Below, one piece after another: positions 1 through 8,129 of a stretch of DNA of 64,000 bases. Origin of the DNA: Tsukamurella spumae (GTDB taxonomy: Bacteria; Actinomycetota; Actinomycetes; Mycobacteriales; Mycobacteriaceae); contig NZ_JAAXOQ010000020.1 of NCBI RefSeq assembly GCF_012396015.1, positions 1 to 64,000 on the forward strand, written 5' to 3'. Numbering within the stretch: position 1 is the stretch's first letter; each line of letters starts with the position of its first letter. The notes under the pieces were generated by a model. That model was given only the letters and a program-made list of their open reading frames with translations. It made no database searches and was not told the DNA's origin. A program made the translations under genes and the position numbers.

Positions 1-1212
1 CGCCGCCCGCGGGTGATCCCGCCTCCGGAGGTCCAGGTCGCCGCGCAGGAGGCGGCGCGCGCCGCGGCGGGCGCGCCGCCACTGGCACCGGGATCGCCGT
101 CGGTCCAGCCCGCCGCGGCACCGTCGGCCCCCCGGCCCGGCCGTCCGGCGCCCGAGGCGGGCCGCAGCAAGCCCGACCCGCTGACGGACCCGCTCACGTC
201 CGAGACCTTCCAGGGCGTGCAGCCCGCGTCGGACACCTACGAGGCGGGCGTCGTCGGCGACATCGGCTACAGCGCGCCGGCGGGGCCGCAGGCGCCGCCG
301 AGTACCGCCGCGACCGGCTTCGACGGCGGCTTCGATCAGTTCGCGCCGCCGCGGTTCGAGCCGCGCGCCGAGAGCCGTGCGGAGGACGCCTGGGCCGATG
401 CGGCGCCGCAGGCCGGGCCGCAGGCCGGGCACGAGGACGGACAGACCTTCGAGGCGACCTTCGAGGCGCACCCGGAGTCCGAGACCCTCGACGAGCCGGA
501 CGAGTCGTACATCGACGTCGAGGTGGTGGACGTCGAGGTGGACGCGGCGCACGTCGCGGAGACCGGGGAGTCCGAGGACACCGCGGCCGTGGAGGTCGAC
601 GAGGCAACGGGGGTCGACGAAGCTGCGGAGGCCGACGAGGCTGTGAAGCTCGACGAGGCCGACGAGTCGGCGGACGCGGACGAGGCCGCGGAGGCGAAGG
701 AGCAGGCGCGCCCGACCTTCGCGGAGCCGCTCGCGATCGATCCGTACCCGTACACGCAGATCGACGACTCCTATGTCGACCCCGAGACCCTGCAGCATCT
801 GCAGAACCGCCAGGCACAGTACGAAGCGAAGGACCCCGGTGACATGACCGAATTCAACGAGTCCCTGAACGAAGCCATGGCCATCGACGGCGCGCTGGGC
901 GTCGCGCTGGTCGACGCGAGCAGCGGCATGGCGCTCGCGACCGCGGGCAATCCCGCGGAGTTCAACCTCGAGGTCGCGGCGGCGGGCAATTCGGCGCTGG
1001 TCCAGGCGATGAGCCGCACGCTGGGCGATCTGGACCTGGACGATCACATCGAGGACATCCTCATCACCCTCGGCACGCAGTACCAGATCGTGCGCCCGAT
1101 CAACCAGGGCACCGACGACCTGTTCCTCTACCTGGTGCTGGACCGCTCGCGCGCGAACCTCGCGATGGCCCGCTTCCGCCTCACCAAGCTGGCCGAGCAG
1201 ATCGAGGTCTGA
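1..1212 (+). CDS. Roadblock/LC7-type domain protein with acidic linker (5' partial)
   Basis: The reading frame is open to the left edge, so the start probably lies outside the window; a GTG at 13 has no visible ribosome-binding site. The N-terminal part is Pro/Ala-rich. Around codons 155-235 comes a long Asp/Glu-rich stretch with repeated V-D-E-A-type units, probably disordered. The last 120 residues form a compact domain that begins near MTEFNESLNEAMAIDGALG and ends RANLAMARFRLTKLAEQIEV. It resembles the roadblock/LC7 fold used by small-GTPase regulators; that assignment is by pattern only. It is followed by a palindromic repeat and the convergent serS gene. The role is unknown. Confidence 0.6.
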   Translation, partial: RRPRVIPPPEVQVAAQEAARAAAGAPPLAPGSPSVQPAAAPSAPRPGRPAPEAGRSKPDPLTDPLTSETFQGVQPASDTYEAGVVGDIGYSAPAGPQAPPSTAATGFDGGFDQFAPPRFEPRAESRAEDAWADAAPQAGPQAGHEDGQTFEATFEAHPESETLDEPDESYIDVEVVDVEVDAAHVAETGESEDTAAVEVDEATGVDEAAEADEAVKLDEADESADADEAAEAKEQARPTFAEPLAIDPYPYTQIDDSYVDPETLQHLQNRQAQYEAKDPGDMTEFNESLNEAMAIDGALGVALVDASSGMALATAGNPAEFNLEVAAAGNSALVQAMSRTLGDLDLDDHIEDILITLGTQYQIVRPINQGTDDLFLYLVLDRSRANLAMARFRLTKLAEQIEV

Positions 1213-1260
1213 GCCGGCCGACCGCGGCCGCCGAGCCGAGTCGCACCACGTCGTCCACTC

Positions 1261-1317
1261 GACTCTCGGATTCTGTCCGACACGGACAGCGTGTCCGTAG
1301 CGGACAGAATCCGAGAG
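1261..1317. repeat. Perfect-armed palindrome related to the 59-kb element
   Basis: Arms 1263-1279 and 1301-1317 are exact 17-bp inverted repeats. A second 7-bp stem (1282-1288 / 1292-1298) with a GCG loop sits between them. It lies between two convergent genes and could act as a terminator or cruciform. The left half (1261-1289) matches the left terminal inverted repeat of the element at 58954-59343 at 26 of 29 positions, so it looks like a minimal or empty copy of the same repeat family. Confidence 0.75.
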
Positions 1318-1377
1318 AGCTGCGTTCGATGATGGACGAGCGCGGCTCGCGAGCGCTCTCACGCACCCTGCGAGGGC

Positions 1378-2631
1378 CTACGGCCGCAGCACGTCCGTCC
1401 CGATGAAGGGCTGCAGCGCCGCGGGCACGCGCACGGAACCGTCGGGCTGCTGGTGGTTCTCCCAGATCGCGACGAGCCAGCGCGTGGTGGCCAACGTTCC
1501 GTTCAACGTGGCCGCGACCTGCGGCCTACCGTCGGAATCGCGGTACCGGATGCCGAGCCGGCGGGCCTGGAAGGTGGTGCAGTTCGACGTCGACGTGAGC
1601 TCCCGGTAGCGGCCCTGCGACGGCACCCACGCCTCGCTGTCGAACTTGCGCGCCGCCGACGAGCCGAGATCCCCCGCGGCCACGTCGATCACCCGATAGG
1701 GCACCTCGACGGCCGCGAGCATCTCCTTCTCGAAGTCGAGCAGGCGCTGGTGCTCGGCCTCGGCGTCCTCGGGCTTGCAGTAGACGAACATCTCGATCTT
1801 GTCGAACTGGTGCACGCGGATGATGCCGCGGGTGTCCTTGCCGTACGAGCCGGCCTCGCGCCGGAAGCAACTCGACTGCGCGGCGTAGCGCACCGGCCCG
1901 TTCGACAGGTCCAGGATCTCGTCCATGTGGTACCCGGCGAGGGGCACCTCCGAGGTCCCCACGAGGTACAGATCGTCGGCCTCGAGGCGGTAGATCTCGT
2001 CGGCGTGCGCGCCCAGGAAGCCGGTACCGGCCATGACCTCGGGCTTGACCAGCACGGGCGGGATCATCAGGGTGAAGCCGTTCGCCACGGCCTTCTGCAC
2101 CGCGAGCTGCAGCAGCGCCATCTGGAACAGGGCGCCGTAGCCGGTCATGAAGTAGAACCGCGAGCCCGAGACCTTGGCACCGCGCTCCATGTCGAGCAGG
2201 CCCAGCCCCTCGGCCAGTTCCAGGTGGTCCTTCGGATCCGCGATCTCCGGGACCGCGCCCACGTGCTCGAGTACCTCGAAGTCGTCCTCGCCGCCGGCGG
2301 GTACGCCGTCGATGATGATGTTGCCGATCTTCCGGGCGAGAACGTCGAAGGCCTCGTCGGCGCGGGTCTGCTCGGCCTCGGCCTCCTTGACGCGCGCGGC
2401 GAGCTCGCCCGCCGCGGCCACGAGGGCCTGGCGGTCCTCGGGCGCCGCCTTGCCGATCGATTTCGACGAGGCCCGGTGCTCGGCGCGCAGGGTGTCGGCC
2501 GCCAGCACCGCCGCCCGACGGTCCGCGTCCGCGGACAGCAGCGCGTCGACCAGCGACGGGTCCTCTCCACGGGCGCGCTGCGAGGCGCGTACACGGTCCG
2601 GGTTCTCGCGTACCAGCTTGACGTCGATCAC
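1378..2631 (-). CDS. serS: Serine--tRNA ligase
   Basis: Class II aminoacyl-tRNA synthetase that charges tRNA-Ser in the cytoplasm. The protein has 417 residues, the usual size for actinobacterial SerRS. It starts at GTG 2631 with [20 protein letters not shown], the typical N-terminal coiled-coil arm. That start is preferred over the much longer open frame upstream, which is antisense to the next gene. Motif 2 is seen in [20 protein letters not shown] and motif 3 in [20 protein letters not shown]; both carry the catalytic arginines. It is transcribed divergently from the septum-formation gene. An essential single-copy gene, and the anchor for synteny with Rv3834c. Confidence 0.98.
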   Translation of the reverse strand: MIDVKLVRENPDRVRASQRARGEDPSLVDALLSADADRRAAVLAADTLRAEHRASSKSIGKAAPEDRQALVAAAGELAARVKEAEAEQTRADEAFDVLARKIGNIIIDGVPAGGEDDFEVLEHVGAVPEIADPKDHLELAEGLGLLDMERGAKVSGSRFYFMTGYGALFQMALLQLAVQKAVANGFTLMIPPVLVKPEVMAGTGFLGAHADEIYRLEADDLYLVGTSEVPLAGYHMDEILDLSNGPVRYAAQSSCFRREAGSYGKDTRGIIRVHQFDKIEMFVYCKPEDAEAEHQRLLDFEKEMLAAVEVPYRVIDVAAGDLGSSAARKFDSEAWVPSQGRYRELTSTSNCTTFQARRLGIRYRDSDGRPQVAATLNGTLATTRWLVAIWENHQQPDGSVRVPAALQPFIGTDVLRP

Positions 2632-2718
2632 GAGGGCAAGCCTATTACGGCACCGTCGCCGCACCCCAATCGATATCCGTGCGCCCATCGCGGCCCGGGC
2701 CAGGCATGATGGGAGGCG

Positions 2719-3726
2719 ATGGCCGACGACACCGATACCCAGCCCGCACCCGCCGAGCGGACCAGCCGCGCCGGCGCCCTGCCCGTGCGCGCCGTTCTGG
2801 CCGCGGTGATCGTGGGCGCGCTCGCCGTCGGCGGCGTGCTGTTCGCCACCGGCGCGTTCGAGCCGAAGAACGAGGAGAACGGGCCGCGCCTCGTGGCGAG
2901 CGGCACCGTCCTCGCCCGGTCGAAGCCGGGTACATGCCTGACCTGGGACAAGGATCCGACGACGATGGCGCCCGTCGACTGCCTCGAGTCGCACAGGTTC
3001 GAGGTCGCGGGCGAGCCCGCGCACACGCTGCCCGCGGACGCGCCGTATCCCTCGGAATCGGCGATCGCAGCGCAGCGCGATCAGCTGTGCCCGCCCGTGG
3101 TCACCGAGTACCTGGGCAAGCGGCTCGACCCGATGGGCCGGTTCCAGACGAATCTGCTCACCGCCGGCCAGAAGGCGTGGGAGTCGGGCGATCGCACCAT
3201 GCGGTGCGGCATCCAGGTGGCCGACGGTGCCGGCAACGCGCTCGAGGTCAAGGGCAAGGTCGTCAACCAGGACCAGTCGCTGACCTGGCCCCCCGGCACG
3301 TGCATCGGCGTGAGCGATCGCGGGAAGCCGACCGGCCCCGTCGAATGCACGCAGCCGCACGCGCTCGAGGTCACGTCCGTGATCGACCTGCGGCAGGCGT
3401 TCCCGGATGCGTCGTGGCCCACGAAGCAGCAGCAGGAGGACTACCTGGGCCGGATCTGCCCGTCGCGCACGACGGGGTGGTTCGGGTCGCAGGACGGGCT
3501 GCGCAAGTCGGGGCTGCAGTTGGCGTGGAACACGCTGTCGCAGCCGTCGTGGACCGCGGGTTCGCGCTCGGTGATCTGCTTCCTGGCCTCGTCGAAGGAC
3601 ACGACGACCTACACGCCGATCACCGGCTCGGCGAAGTCCCCCGGCCTGCTCATCGACGGCAAGCCGCCCGTGATGCCGACCTTCCCCGGCGCGAAGCCGG
3701 CCGAGCCCTCGACCGGACCGCGGTAG
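2719..3726 (+). CDS. Septum formation family membrane protein
   Basis: A 335-residue protein with a short cytoplasmic N terminus, one membrane segment at about residues 24-46 ([20 protein letters not shown]) and a large external part. The external part holds two repeats of the type CLxW...DCLxSHxFEV and CIGV...[10 protein letters not shown], each followed by a region with a conserved Cys-Pro ([20 protein letters not shown]). This is the pattern of the actinobacterial septum-formation family (PF13845) and matches the Rv3835 position next to serS. The conserved cysteines probably form disulfides outside the cell. The downstream metallopeptidase begins 3 bases after the stop, so the two are probably co-transcribed. 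Confidence 0.8.
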   Translation: MADDTDTQPAPAERTSRAGALPVRAVLAAVIVGALAVGGVLFATGAFEPKNEENGPRLVASGTVLARSKPGTCLTWDKDPTTMAPVDCLESHRFEVAGEPAHTLPADAPYPSESAIAAQRDQLCPPVVTEYLGKRLDPMGRFQTNLLTAGQKAWESGDRTMRCGIQVADGAGNALEVKGKVVNQDQSLTWPPGTCIGVSDRGKPTGPVECTQPHALEVTSVIDLRQAFPDASWPTKQQQEDYLGRICPSRTTGWFGSQDGLRKSGLQLAWNTLSQPSWTAGSRSVICFLASSKDTTTYTPITGSAKSPGLLIDGKPPVMPTFPGAKPAEPSTGPR

Positions 3727-3728
3727 TC

Positions 3729-4073
3729 GTGCACGTCTCCCGCCGCGCGTTCCAGGACTGGGTGTCCGACGCCCTCGACGACGTTCCGCCCGAGCTCGCG
3801 ACGGCGATGGACAACGTGGTGGTGCTGGTCCGCGACCGCAACGAGGACGAGCCGACGCTGCTCGGCCTGTACGAGGGCATCGCGCTCACCGAGCGCGACT
3901 GGAACTACGTGGGCACGCTGCCGGACACCATCACGATCTACCGCGAGGCGCTGATGGACATCTGCGAGACCGAGGAGCAGCTCCGGCACGAGATCCGGGT
4001 GACGGTGCTGCACGAGATCGGCCATCATTTCGGCATCGACGATCACCGACTGCACGAATTGGGCTGGGCCTGA
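3729..4073 (+). CDS. Small zincin-type metallopeptidase (PF06262 family)
   Basis: A 114-residue protein starting at GTG 3729 ([20 protein letters not shown]). Near the C terminus it has [13 protein letters not shown], an HExxH zinc site with a further downstream His/Asp, as in the metallopeptidase family of Rv3836. Family members are small soluble proteins with unproven substrates. The gene sits 3 bases behind the septum-formation gene and very likely shares its transcript. The frame stays open far upstream, but that stretch is only a shadow of the preceding gene. Confidence 0.85.
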   Translation: MHVSRRAFQDWVSDALDDVPPELATAMDNVVVLVRDRNEDEPTLLGLYEGIALTERDWNYVGTLPDTITIYREALMDICETEEQLRHEIRVTVLHEIGHHFGIDDHRLHELGWA

Positions 4074-4101
4074 CCCTCGCCCGTCCGGGTCGAGTCCGAT
4101 G

Positions 4102-4731
4102 TCAGCCCATCGGGTCCAGGTGCGACGGTGCGTCGGCCCAGCTGACGAGCTCCCATGCGCCGCCGTCGACCGGCCGGAGGACGATCTCGCCGGTGTTCGG
4201 CAGATGATGCTTGTGCGCGTAGGCACCGTCGACCCCGGACAGGCGGAAGCCGGCGAGCCGGATGGCGGCGCCGTGGCTGACGAGGTAGGCGTCGCCGTGC
4301 GGAAGATGCTCGGCGCGAATGGCGTCCAGGGCGGGCAGGTAGCGGGCGAGCAGATCGTCGGCGGACTCGCCGCCAGGCATCGCCGCGGTGGATTCGCCCG
4401 CGTACCAACGCTTCACGACGTCCTGGAACACCGCGATCGAGTCCTCGTCGTTGAACCCTTCCAGGTCGCCGGCCTGCACCTCGTGCACGCCGTCGATCAC
4501 GGCGGTCGGCATGCCCCACGCCGCCGCGATGTGCCCGGCGGTCTGCTGAGCGCGACGCGCGATGGAGCTGAGCAGCACCGCGGGCGCGGCGTCCGGCCGC
4601 GAGGCGCCGAAGATCCTGGCCTGTTCGGCGCCCTCGGGCGTCAACGGAGCGCCCGGCGGGCGGGTGTCGAGGGTCCGCGCCACGTTCGCGGTGGTCTGGC
4701 CGTGCCGGACCAGATGCAACAGCCCCGTCAT
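4102..4731 (-). CDS. Histidine phosphatase family protein (phosphoglycerate mutase-like)
   Basis: A 209-residue protein. The N-terminal LLHLVRHGQTTANVARTLDT contains the RHG motif with the phospho-accepting His, and the C-terminal LVSHGAAIRLAGF supplies the second His. This is a soluble phosphatase of the histidine acid phosphatase/PGM superfamily; the substrate cannot be read from the sequence. Its ATG overlaps the end of pheA by 4 bases (4728-4731), so it is translationally coupled behind pheA. The same pairing is seen in mycobacteria (Rv3837c-Rv3838c). Confidence 0.9.
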   Translation of the reverse strand: MTGLLHLVRHGQTTANVARTLDTRPPGAPLTPEGAEQARIFGASRPDAAPAVLLSSIARRAQQTAGHIAAAWGMPTAVIDGVHEVQAGDLEGFNDEDSIAVFQDVVKRWYAGESTAAMPGGESADDLLARYLPALDAIRAEHLPHGDAYLVSHGAAIRLAGFRLSGVDGAYAHKHHLPNTGEIVLRPVDGGAWELVSWADAPSHLDPMG

Positions 4732-5660
4732 CGCTCGCCCCTGCGCAGCCCGTCGAACCAGGCCTCGGAGTCACCCGGGTCGACGGGGGCCGTGCCCGGC
4801 CCGCCCGGCCGGGGCCAGGAGCCCAGGAACCGCAGCTCGTTGCACACCCGGTGCAGGGCGCGCAGCGCCTCCCCCACCGCGGGATCGTCGATGTGGCCCA
4901 CGCAGTCGAAGTGGAAGACATAGCTGCCGAACACGGTCCGCTTCGGCCGCGACTCGATGCGGGTGAGATCGACACCGCGCAGGGCGAACTCGGCCATCGC
5001 GAGCGCGAGCGAACCGGGCCTGCTGGGCACGTCGATCACCACGGCCGTGCAGTCGCTGCCGGTTCGCGGCGATGCGGGACCGGGCTTGCCGCACAGCACG
5101 AACCGAGTGCGGGCGTCCGGCACGTCCGCCACGCCCGTCGCGGCCTCGGGCACGCCGTACATCCGCGCAGCGAGTGCGGTCGTGACACCCGCGTCGATGC
5201 GGCCGTCCGCGACGTCGAGAGCGGCGGCGCTGTTCGAGGCGGCCGGAACCACCTGCGCCTGCGGCATGTTCGTGGCCAGCCAGGCCCGGACCTGCGCAGC
5301 CGCGACGGGGTAGGCGCCCACCGTGCGCGCCTCGGCGAGCGGTACCCGCGAGGCGATCGAGAACGCGACGGCGAGGTCCGTCTCGGCGAAGATCTGCAGC
5401 GGCGCACCGAAGCCCAGCGCGTCCAGCGTGGGCGTCACCGGCCCCTCGACGGATGACTCGATGGGCACGCAGGCGAGGTCGGCCGCACCGTCGGACACCA
5501 TCTGCAGCGCGGCCACCTGACTGGGGGCGCTGATCCGCTCCGCCCCGACGAGGTCGAACCCGGGCACCGACATCGCCCCCCGCGCGGCGAGGTCCTGGCA
5601 CTGCAGCAGCGCCATCTCGGTGAAGGTCCCCTCGGGTCCGAAGTAGGCGATGCGCGTCAC
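4728..5660 (-). CDS. pheA: Prephenate dehydratase
   Basis: Converts prephenate to phenylpyruvate in phenylalanine synthesis. The 310-residue protein is a stand-alone dehydratase without a chorismate mutase domain. It starts MTRIAYFGPEGTFTEMALLQ. The catalytic Thr-Arg-Phe motif is in DARTRFVLCGKPG (about residue 185). The C-terminal ACT domain (DVPSRPGSLALAMAEFALRG followed by ESRPKRTVFGSYVFHFDCVG) carries the GALV/ESRP-type phenylalanine feedback site. First gene of a two-gene operon with the overlapping phosphatase. Confidence 0.97.
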   Translation of the reverse strand: MTRIAYFGPEGTFTEMALLQCQDLAARGAMSVPGFDLVGAERISAPSQVAALQMVSDGAADLACVPIESSVEGPVTPTLDALGFGAPLQIFAETDLAVAFSIASRVPLAEARTVGAYPVAAAQVRAWLATNMPQAQVVPAASNSAAALDVADGRIDAGVTTALAARMYGVPEAATGVADVPDARTRFVLCGKPGPASPRTGSDCTAVVIDVPSRPGSLALAMAEFALRGVDLTRIESRPKRTVFGSYVFHFDCVGHIDDPAVGEALRALHRVCNELRFLGSWPRPGGPGTAPVDPGDSEAWFDGLRRGER

Positions 5661-5719
5661 GCCACGAGCCTAGCCGAGATCGCCCGCTGTCCGCGGTGGT
5701 CGACCCGCGCGCGATTCAG

Positions 5720-5725
5720 TATAGT
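5720..5725 (+). promoter_or_regulatory. Probable -10 element of the 5755 gene
   Basis: TATAGT in an unusually A/T-rich stretch just upstream of the gene. A purine-rich GGGGGTGGG ribosome site lies directly before ATG 5755. No convincing -35 hexamer. Confidence 0.4.
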
Positions 5726-5754
5726 TATTTCGTTCTTGCAGAGACGGGGGTGGG

Positions 5755-6726
5755 ATGTCGCACGACGAGAACCCGCTGGATCGGATCAGTTCCGGGCCGG
5801 CGCCGACGGGGCCGAGCCCGTGGCGCTCGAATCGGATGCCGACCGGCAGCCCGTACGCGAGCGGGCTCTACGGCACGGGCGAGGTCCGGAACCCGCGGCG
5901 CCTCGGCCGCTCCGGGTGGACCGCCCTGATCATCGCGGTCGTCCTCGTCGCCGGCGCCGTGGCCTGGGCCGCCGTGTCGAAGCCGGGCCGTTCGGATATC
6001 GCCTCGCCGATCGGCACCGCGACGTCCCCGCCCCGTCCCCCCAGCGTCGCCCAGGTGACCGGCAGCACCGTCTTCACGACCGCGCTCGTCTCGCCACCCG
6101 GCTGCGCGCTCCCGCCGCTCGCCGCGACCCGGGAATCGGTGGAGGCGTTCGCGCGGACCGGCACCGTCTGCCTCGAGACGGTGTGGCACCTGCGGGCCGC
6201 CACGATCCGCCCGTTCAGCTCCCCCGACGACGTGCCGCCCGGCACCGGCTGCTTCGCCGGCGAGCCGATCACCACCTTCGGGACCTGCAACGATGAGATC
6301 TACCTCAATATCGATGCCGCGATCGAGGGCGCCGGCAACCAGGCGCCGCACCTGCTGCAGTGGCTCTCGATGGCCGTCGCCGACCGCGCCGAGAACCGCG
6401 CGGGGATCGCGGCCGACACCGCCGCACTGATCCGATCCGTGGACGGCGCGAGCCCGCTCGGCATCGAATACCGCAAGCGCGGCCACGCGCAGACCCTGTG
6501 CCTCGCGGGCGCGACGATGCAGCGCCTGGTGGATCACGGCATCACCCGGGCCGATATCGGCCAGGCATCGGCGCAGGCCCGTACCTGGACCCTGCTCGGC
6601 GAGGGCACGGACGGCCCGAAGGTCCAGGCGGCGACGGCGCAGCAGTGGTTCGACCGCGGCAGCCTGTCCCCGACGCAGGAGGTCTGCCGGACCGCGTGGA
6701 CGGTCCCCGTCGACCAGGTGTCCTAG
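5755..6726 (+). CDS. Membrane-anchored protein resembling an inactive neutral zinc metallopeptidase
   Basis: A 323-residue protein: about 55 cytoplasmic residues, one membrane helix (WTALIIAVVLVAGAVAWAAV) and an external domain with several cysteines. The C-terminal half follows the layout of the actinobacterial neutral zinc metallopeptidase (YpfJ-like) family: EIYLNI, then LCLAGATMQRLVDHGI, an ADIGQA helix, QQWFDRG and a final CRTAW. The HExxH zinc site expected between the first two blocks is missing; the segment reads HLLQWLSMAVADRAENRAG. I infer a catalytically dead relative. That family link is by motif order only, and the function is unknown. Confidence 0.5.
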   Translation: MSHDENPLDRISSGPAPTGPSPWRSNRMPTGSPYASGLYGTGEVRNPRRLGRSGWTALIIAVVLVAGAVAWAAVSKPGRSDIASPIGTATSPPRPPSVAQVTGSTVFTTALVSPPGCALPPLAATRESVEAFARTGTVCLETVWHLRAATIRPFSSPDDVPPGTGCFAGEPITTFGTCNDEIYLNIDAAIEGAGNQAPHLLQWLSMAVADRAENRAGIAADTAALIRSVDGASPLGIEYRKRGHAQTLCLAGATMQRLVDHGITRADIGQASAQARTWTLLGEGTDGPKVQAATAQQWFDRGSLSPTQEVCRTAWTVPVDQVS

Positions 6727-6735
6727 CGCAGGCCG

Positions 6736-7143
6736 CTACCGCAACCCGAGGGCGTGCAGGCGGTCGGTCACGGCCTGCGGGTCGGGCGCGACGATGTGCC
6801 GCAGCCGCTCCCGGACGGCGTCCTGCGCCATCGGGTTGAGGGCGGCCAATCGCGCCTCGTCGGGGGCGGACGCGGCGGCCTCGATGCCGCCGCCCGTCAG
6901 CGCGGCGACGGTCGCGCACAGCACCGCGATCGCCTGCTCCGCGTCGGCGACGGCGATCTCGAAACCCGGCCCCTCGTCGTGCACGCCCCGCACCAGGAAC
7001 TCCGCGAGCGCGGTGGGATCCTCGGGCGCGTAGGCGCAGCTCTGCAGGCCCGACGGTGCCGCCACGGCCAACCCGTCGACCAGGGACATCGGCTCGCGCG
7101 GGGGCGCCAGCAGCTCCAGTTCGATTGCCATCTCCTCGACCAT
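6736..7143 (-). CDS. Conserved hypothetical protein
   Basis: A 135-residue soluble protein with no signal peptide or membrane segment. It starts MVEEMAIELELLAPPREPMS; a second in-frame ATG at 7131 is an alternative start. High G/C at third positions supports real coding. I do not recognise a family. It converges on the metallopeptidase-like gene with a 9-base gap, and its 5' end faces the IdeR-type box of the divergent DUF2470 gene, so iron could influence both directions. Confidence 0.65.
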   Translation of the reverse strand: MVEEMAIELELLAPPREPMSLVDGLAVAAPSGLQSCAYAPEDPTALAEFLVRGVHDEGPGFEIAVADAEQAIAVLCATVAALTGGGIEAAASAPDEARLAALNPMAQDAVRERLRHIVAPDPQAVTDRLHALGLR

Positions 7144-7170
7144 AACCCTTGCCCGGGGTTGCTTCTCGCA

Positions 7171-7189
7171 TTAGGTTAGGGTTACCTTC
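7171..7189. promoter_or_regulatory. IdeR/DtxR iron box
   Basis: TTAGGTTAGGGTTACCTTC matches the 19-bp IdeR/DtxR consensus (TTAGGTTAGGCTAACCTAA) at 15 positions, with the left half perfect. It lies 33 bases before ATG 7222 and within the divergent intergenic region, a position suited to repression by Fe-loaded IdeR. Confidence 0.8.
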
Positions 7190-7221
7190 ATACCCATCAT
7201 CATCGAGCGAGAGGAGCCGTC

Positions 7222-7956
7222 ATGAGTGCCCCCACCATCGTCGAGCCGACCCCGGCTGAGCGCGTCCGCACAGTCGCGGCCGTCCCCCACGCCGCGGTCC
7301 TCGTCGCGGACGGCTACGAGCCGATCACGCTGGCCCTGCACCACGTGCTCGACGACCGGCTCGTCGTCGCCGTTCCGGACGACGCGCCCTGGCTCGAGGG
7401 CGCGCGCGCCATGGTCGAGATCAACGACATCTCGCCGCTGGCGCTGCGCGAGCGCACCCGCTCCCTCGTCTGGCTCTCCGGCCGGCTGTCCGAGGTGTCC
7501 GACGGTGCCGCGCTCGCCGCCCGGGTCGCCGTCGAGAACCCGCTCGAGGCACTGCTCGATGTGGGCAACGGCGCCCGACTGCTGGTCATGCCCATCGAGA
7601 ACGCAGTGCTCGCCGATACCGCCGGTGCGGCATCGGTGTCCGGCTCGGAACTGGCGCAGGCACAGCCGGATCCGTTCGCGGGCTTCGAGTCGGCATGGCT
7701 TGCGCACGTCGAGTCCGGGCACCCCGAGATGGTCGGGCAGCTCGCGCGCCGCCTGCCGGGCAGGCTTCGCAACCACCGGGTCCGATTGCTCGGCATCGAC
7801 CGGTTCGGCATCCGCCTGCGCGCCGAGCACCACGAGCTCTCCGACGTGGACGTGCGGCTGAACTTCCAACAGCCCGCCGACGACATGGCCGCCCTGCAGC
7901 GCGGCATCCGCATCCTGCTCGGCTGCCCGTTCCTCAACGGCCTGCGCGCCGGCTGA
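7222..7956 (+). CDS. DUF2470 protein, iron-regulated (Rv3839-like)
   Basis: A 244-residue soluble protein with a clear AGAGGAG ribosome site. The C-terminal 80 residues (AWLAHVESGHPEMVGQLARR through RLNFQQPADDMAALQRGIRI) have the DUF2470 pattern shared with heme-oxygenase-like HugZ/pyridoxamine-oxidase-type proteins. The N-terminal half resembles a split-barrel fold. In M. tuberculosis the gene at this place in the order (Rv3839) is repressed by IdeR, and an IdeR-type box lies just upstream here. A role in heme or iron handling is likely but unproven. Confidence 0.75.
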   Translation: MSAPTIVEPTPAERVRTVAAVPHAAVLVADGYEPITLALHHVLDDRLVVAVPDDAPWLEGARAMVEINDISPLALRERTRSLVWLSGRLSEVSDGAALAARVAVENPLEALLDVGNGARLLVMPIENAVLADTAGAASVSGSELAQAQPDPFAGFESAWLAHVESGHPEMVGQLARRLPGRLRNHRVRLLGIDRFGIRLRAEHHELSDVDVRLNFQQPADDMAALQRGIRILLGCPFLNGLRAG

Positions 7957-8129
7957 TTCGCCTCACGATTTCGGGTTGTCGCGCGCAGCGCGTGCACACA
8001 CCACTTCTGGCCCGCAGAAACCCGAGATTGTGAACCACCTCGGTGCTCGGGTGACGTTTCGTACGCGAACTGGGGATGGCCGGGCTTCTCAGCGGCGTTG
8101 CGGTGCGACCTGCGGGGCACCGTTGCGAC

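Noticed and set aside
1453-2709. 418-codon plus-strand frame opposite serS
   Set aside because: Antisense shadow of a well-recognised synthetase gene.
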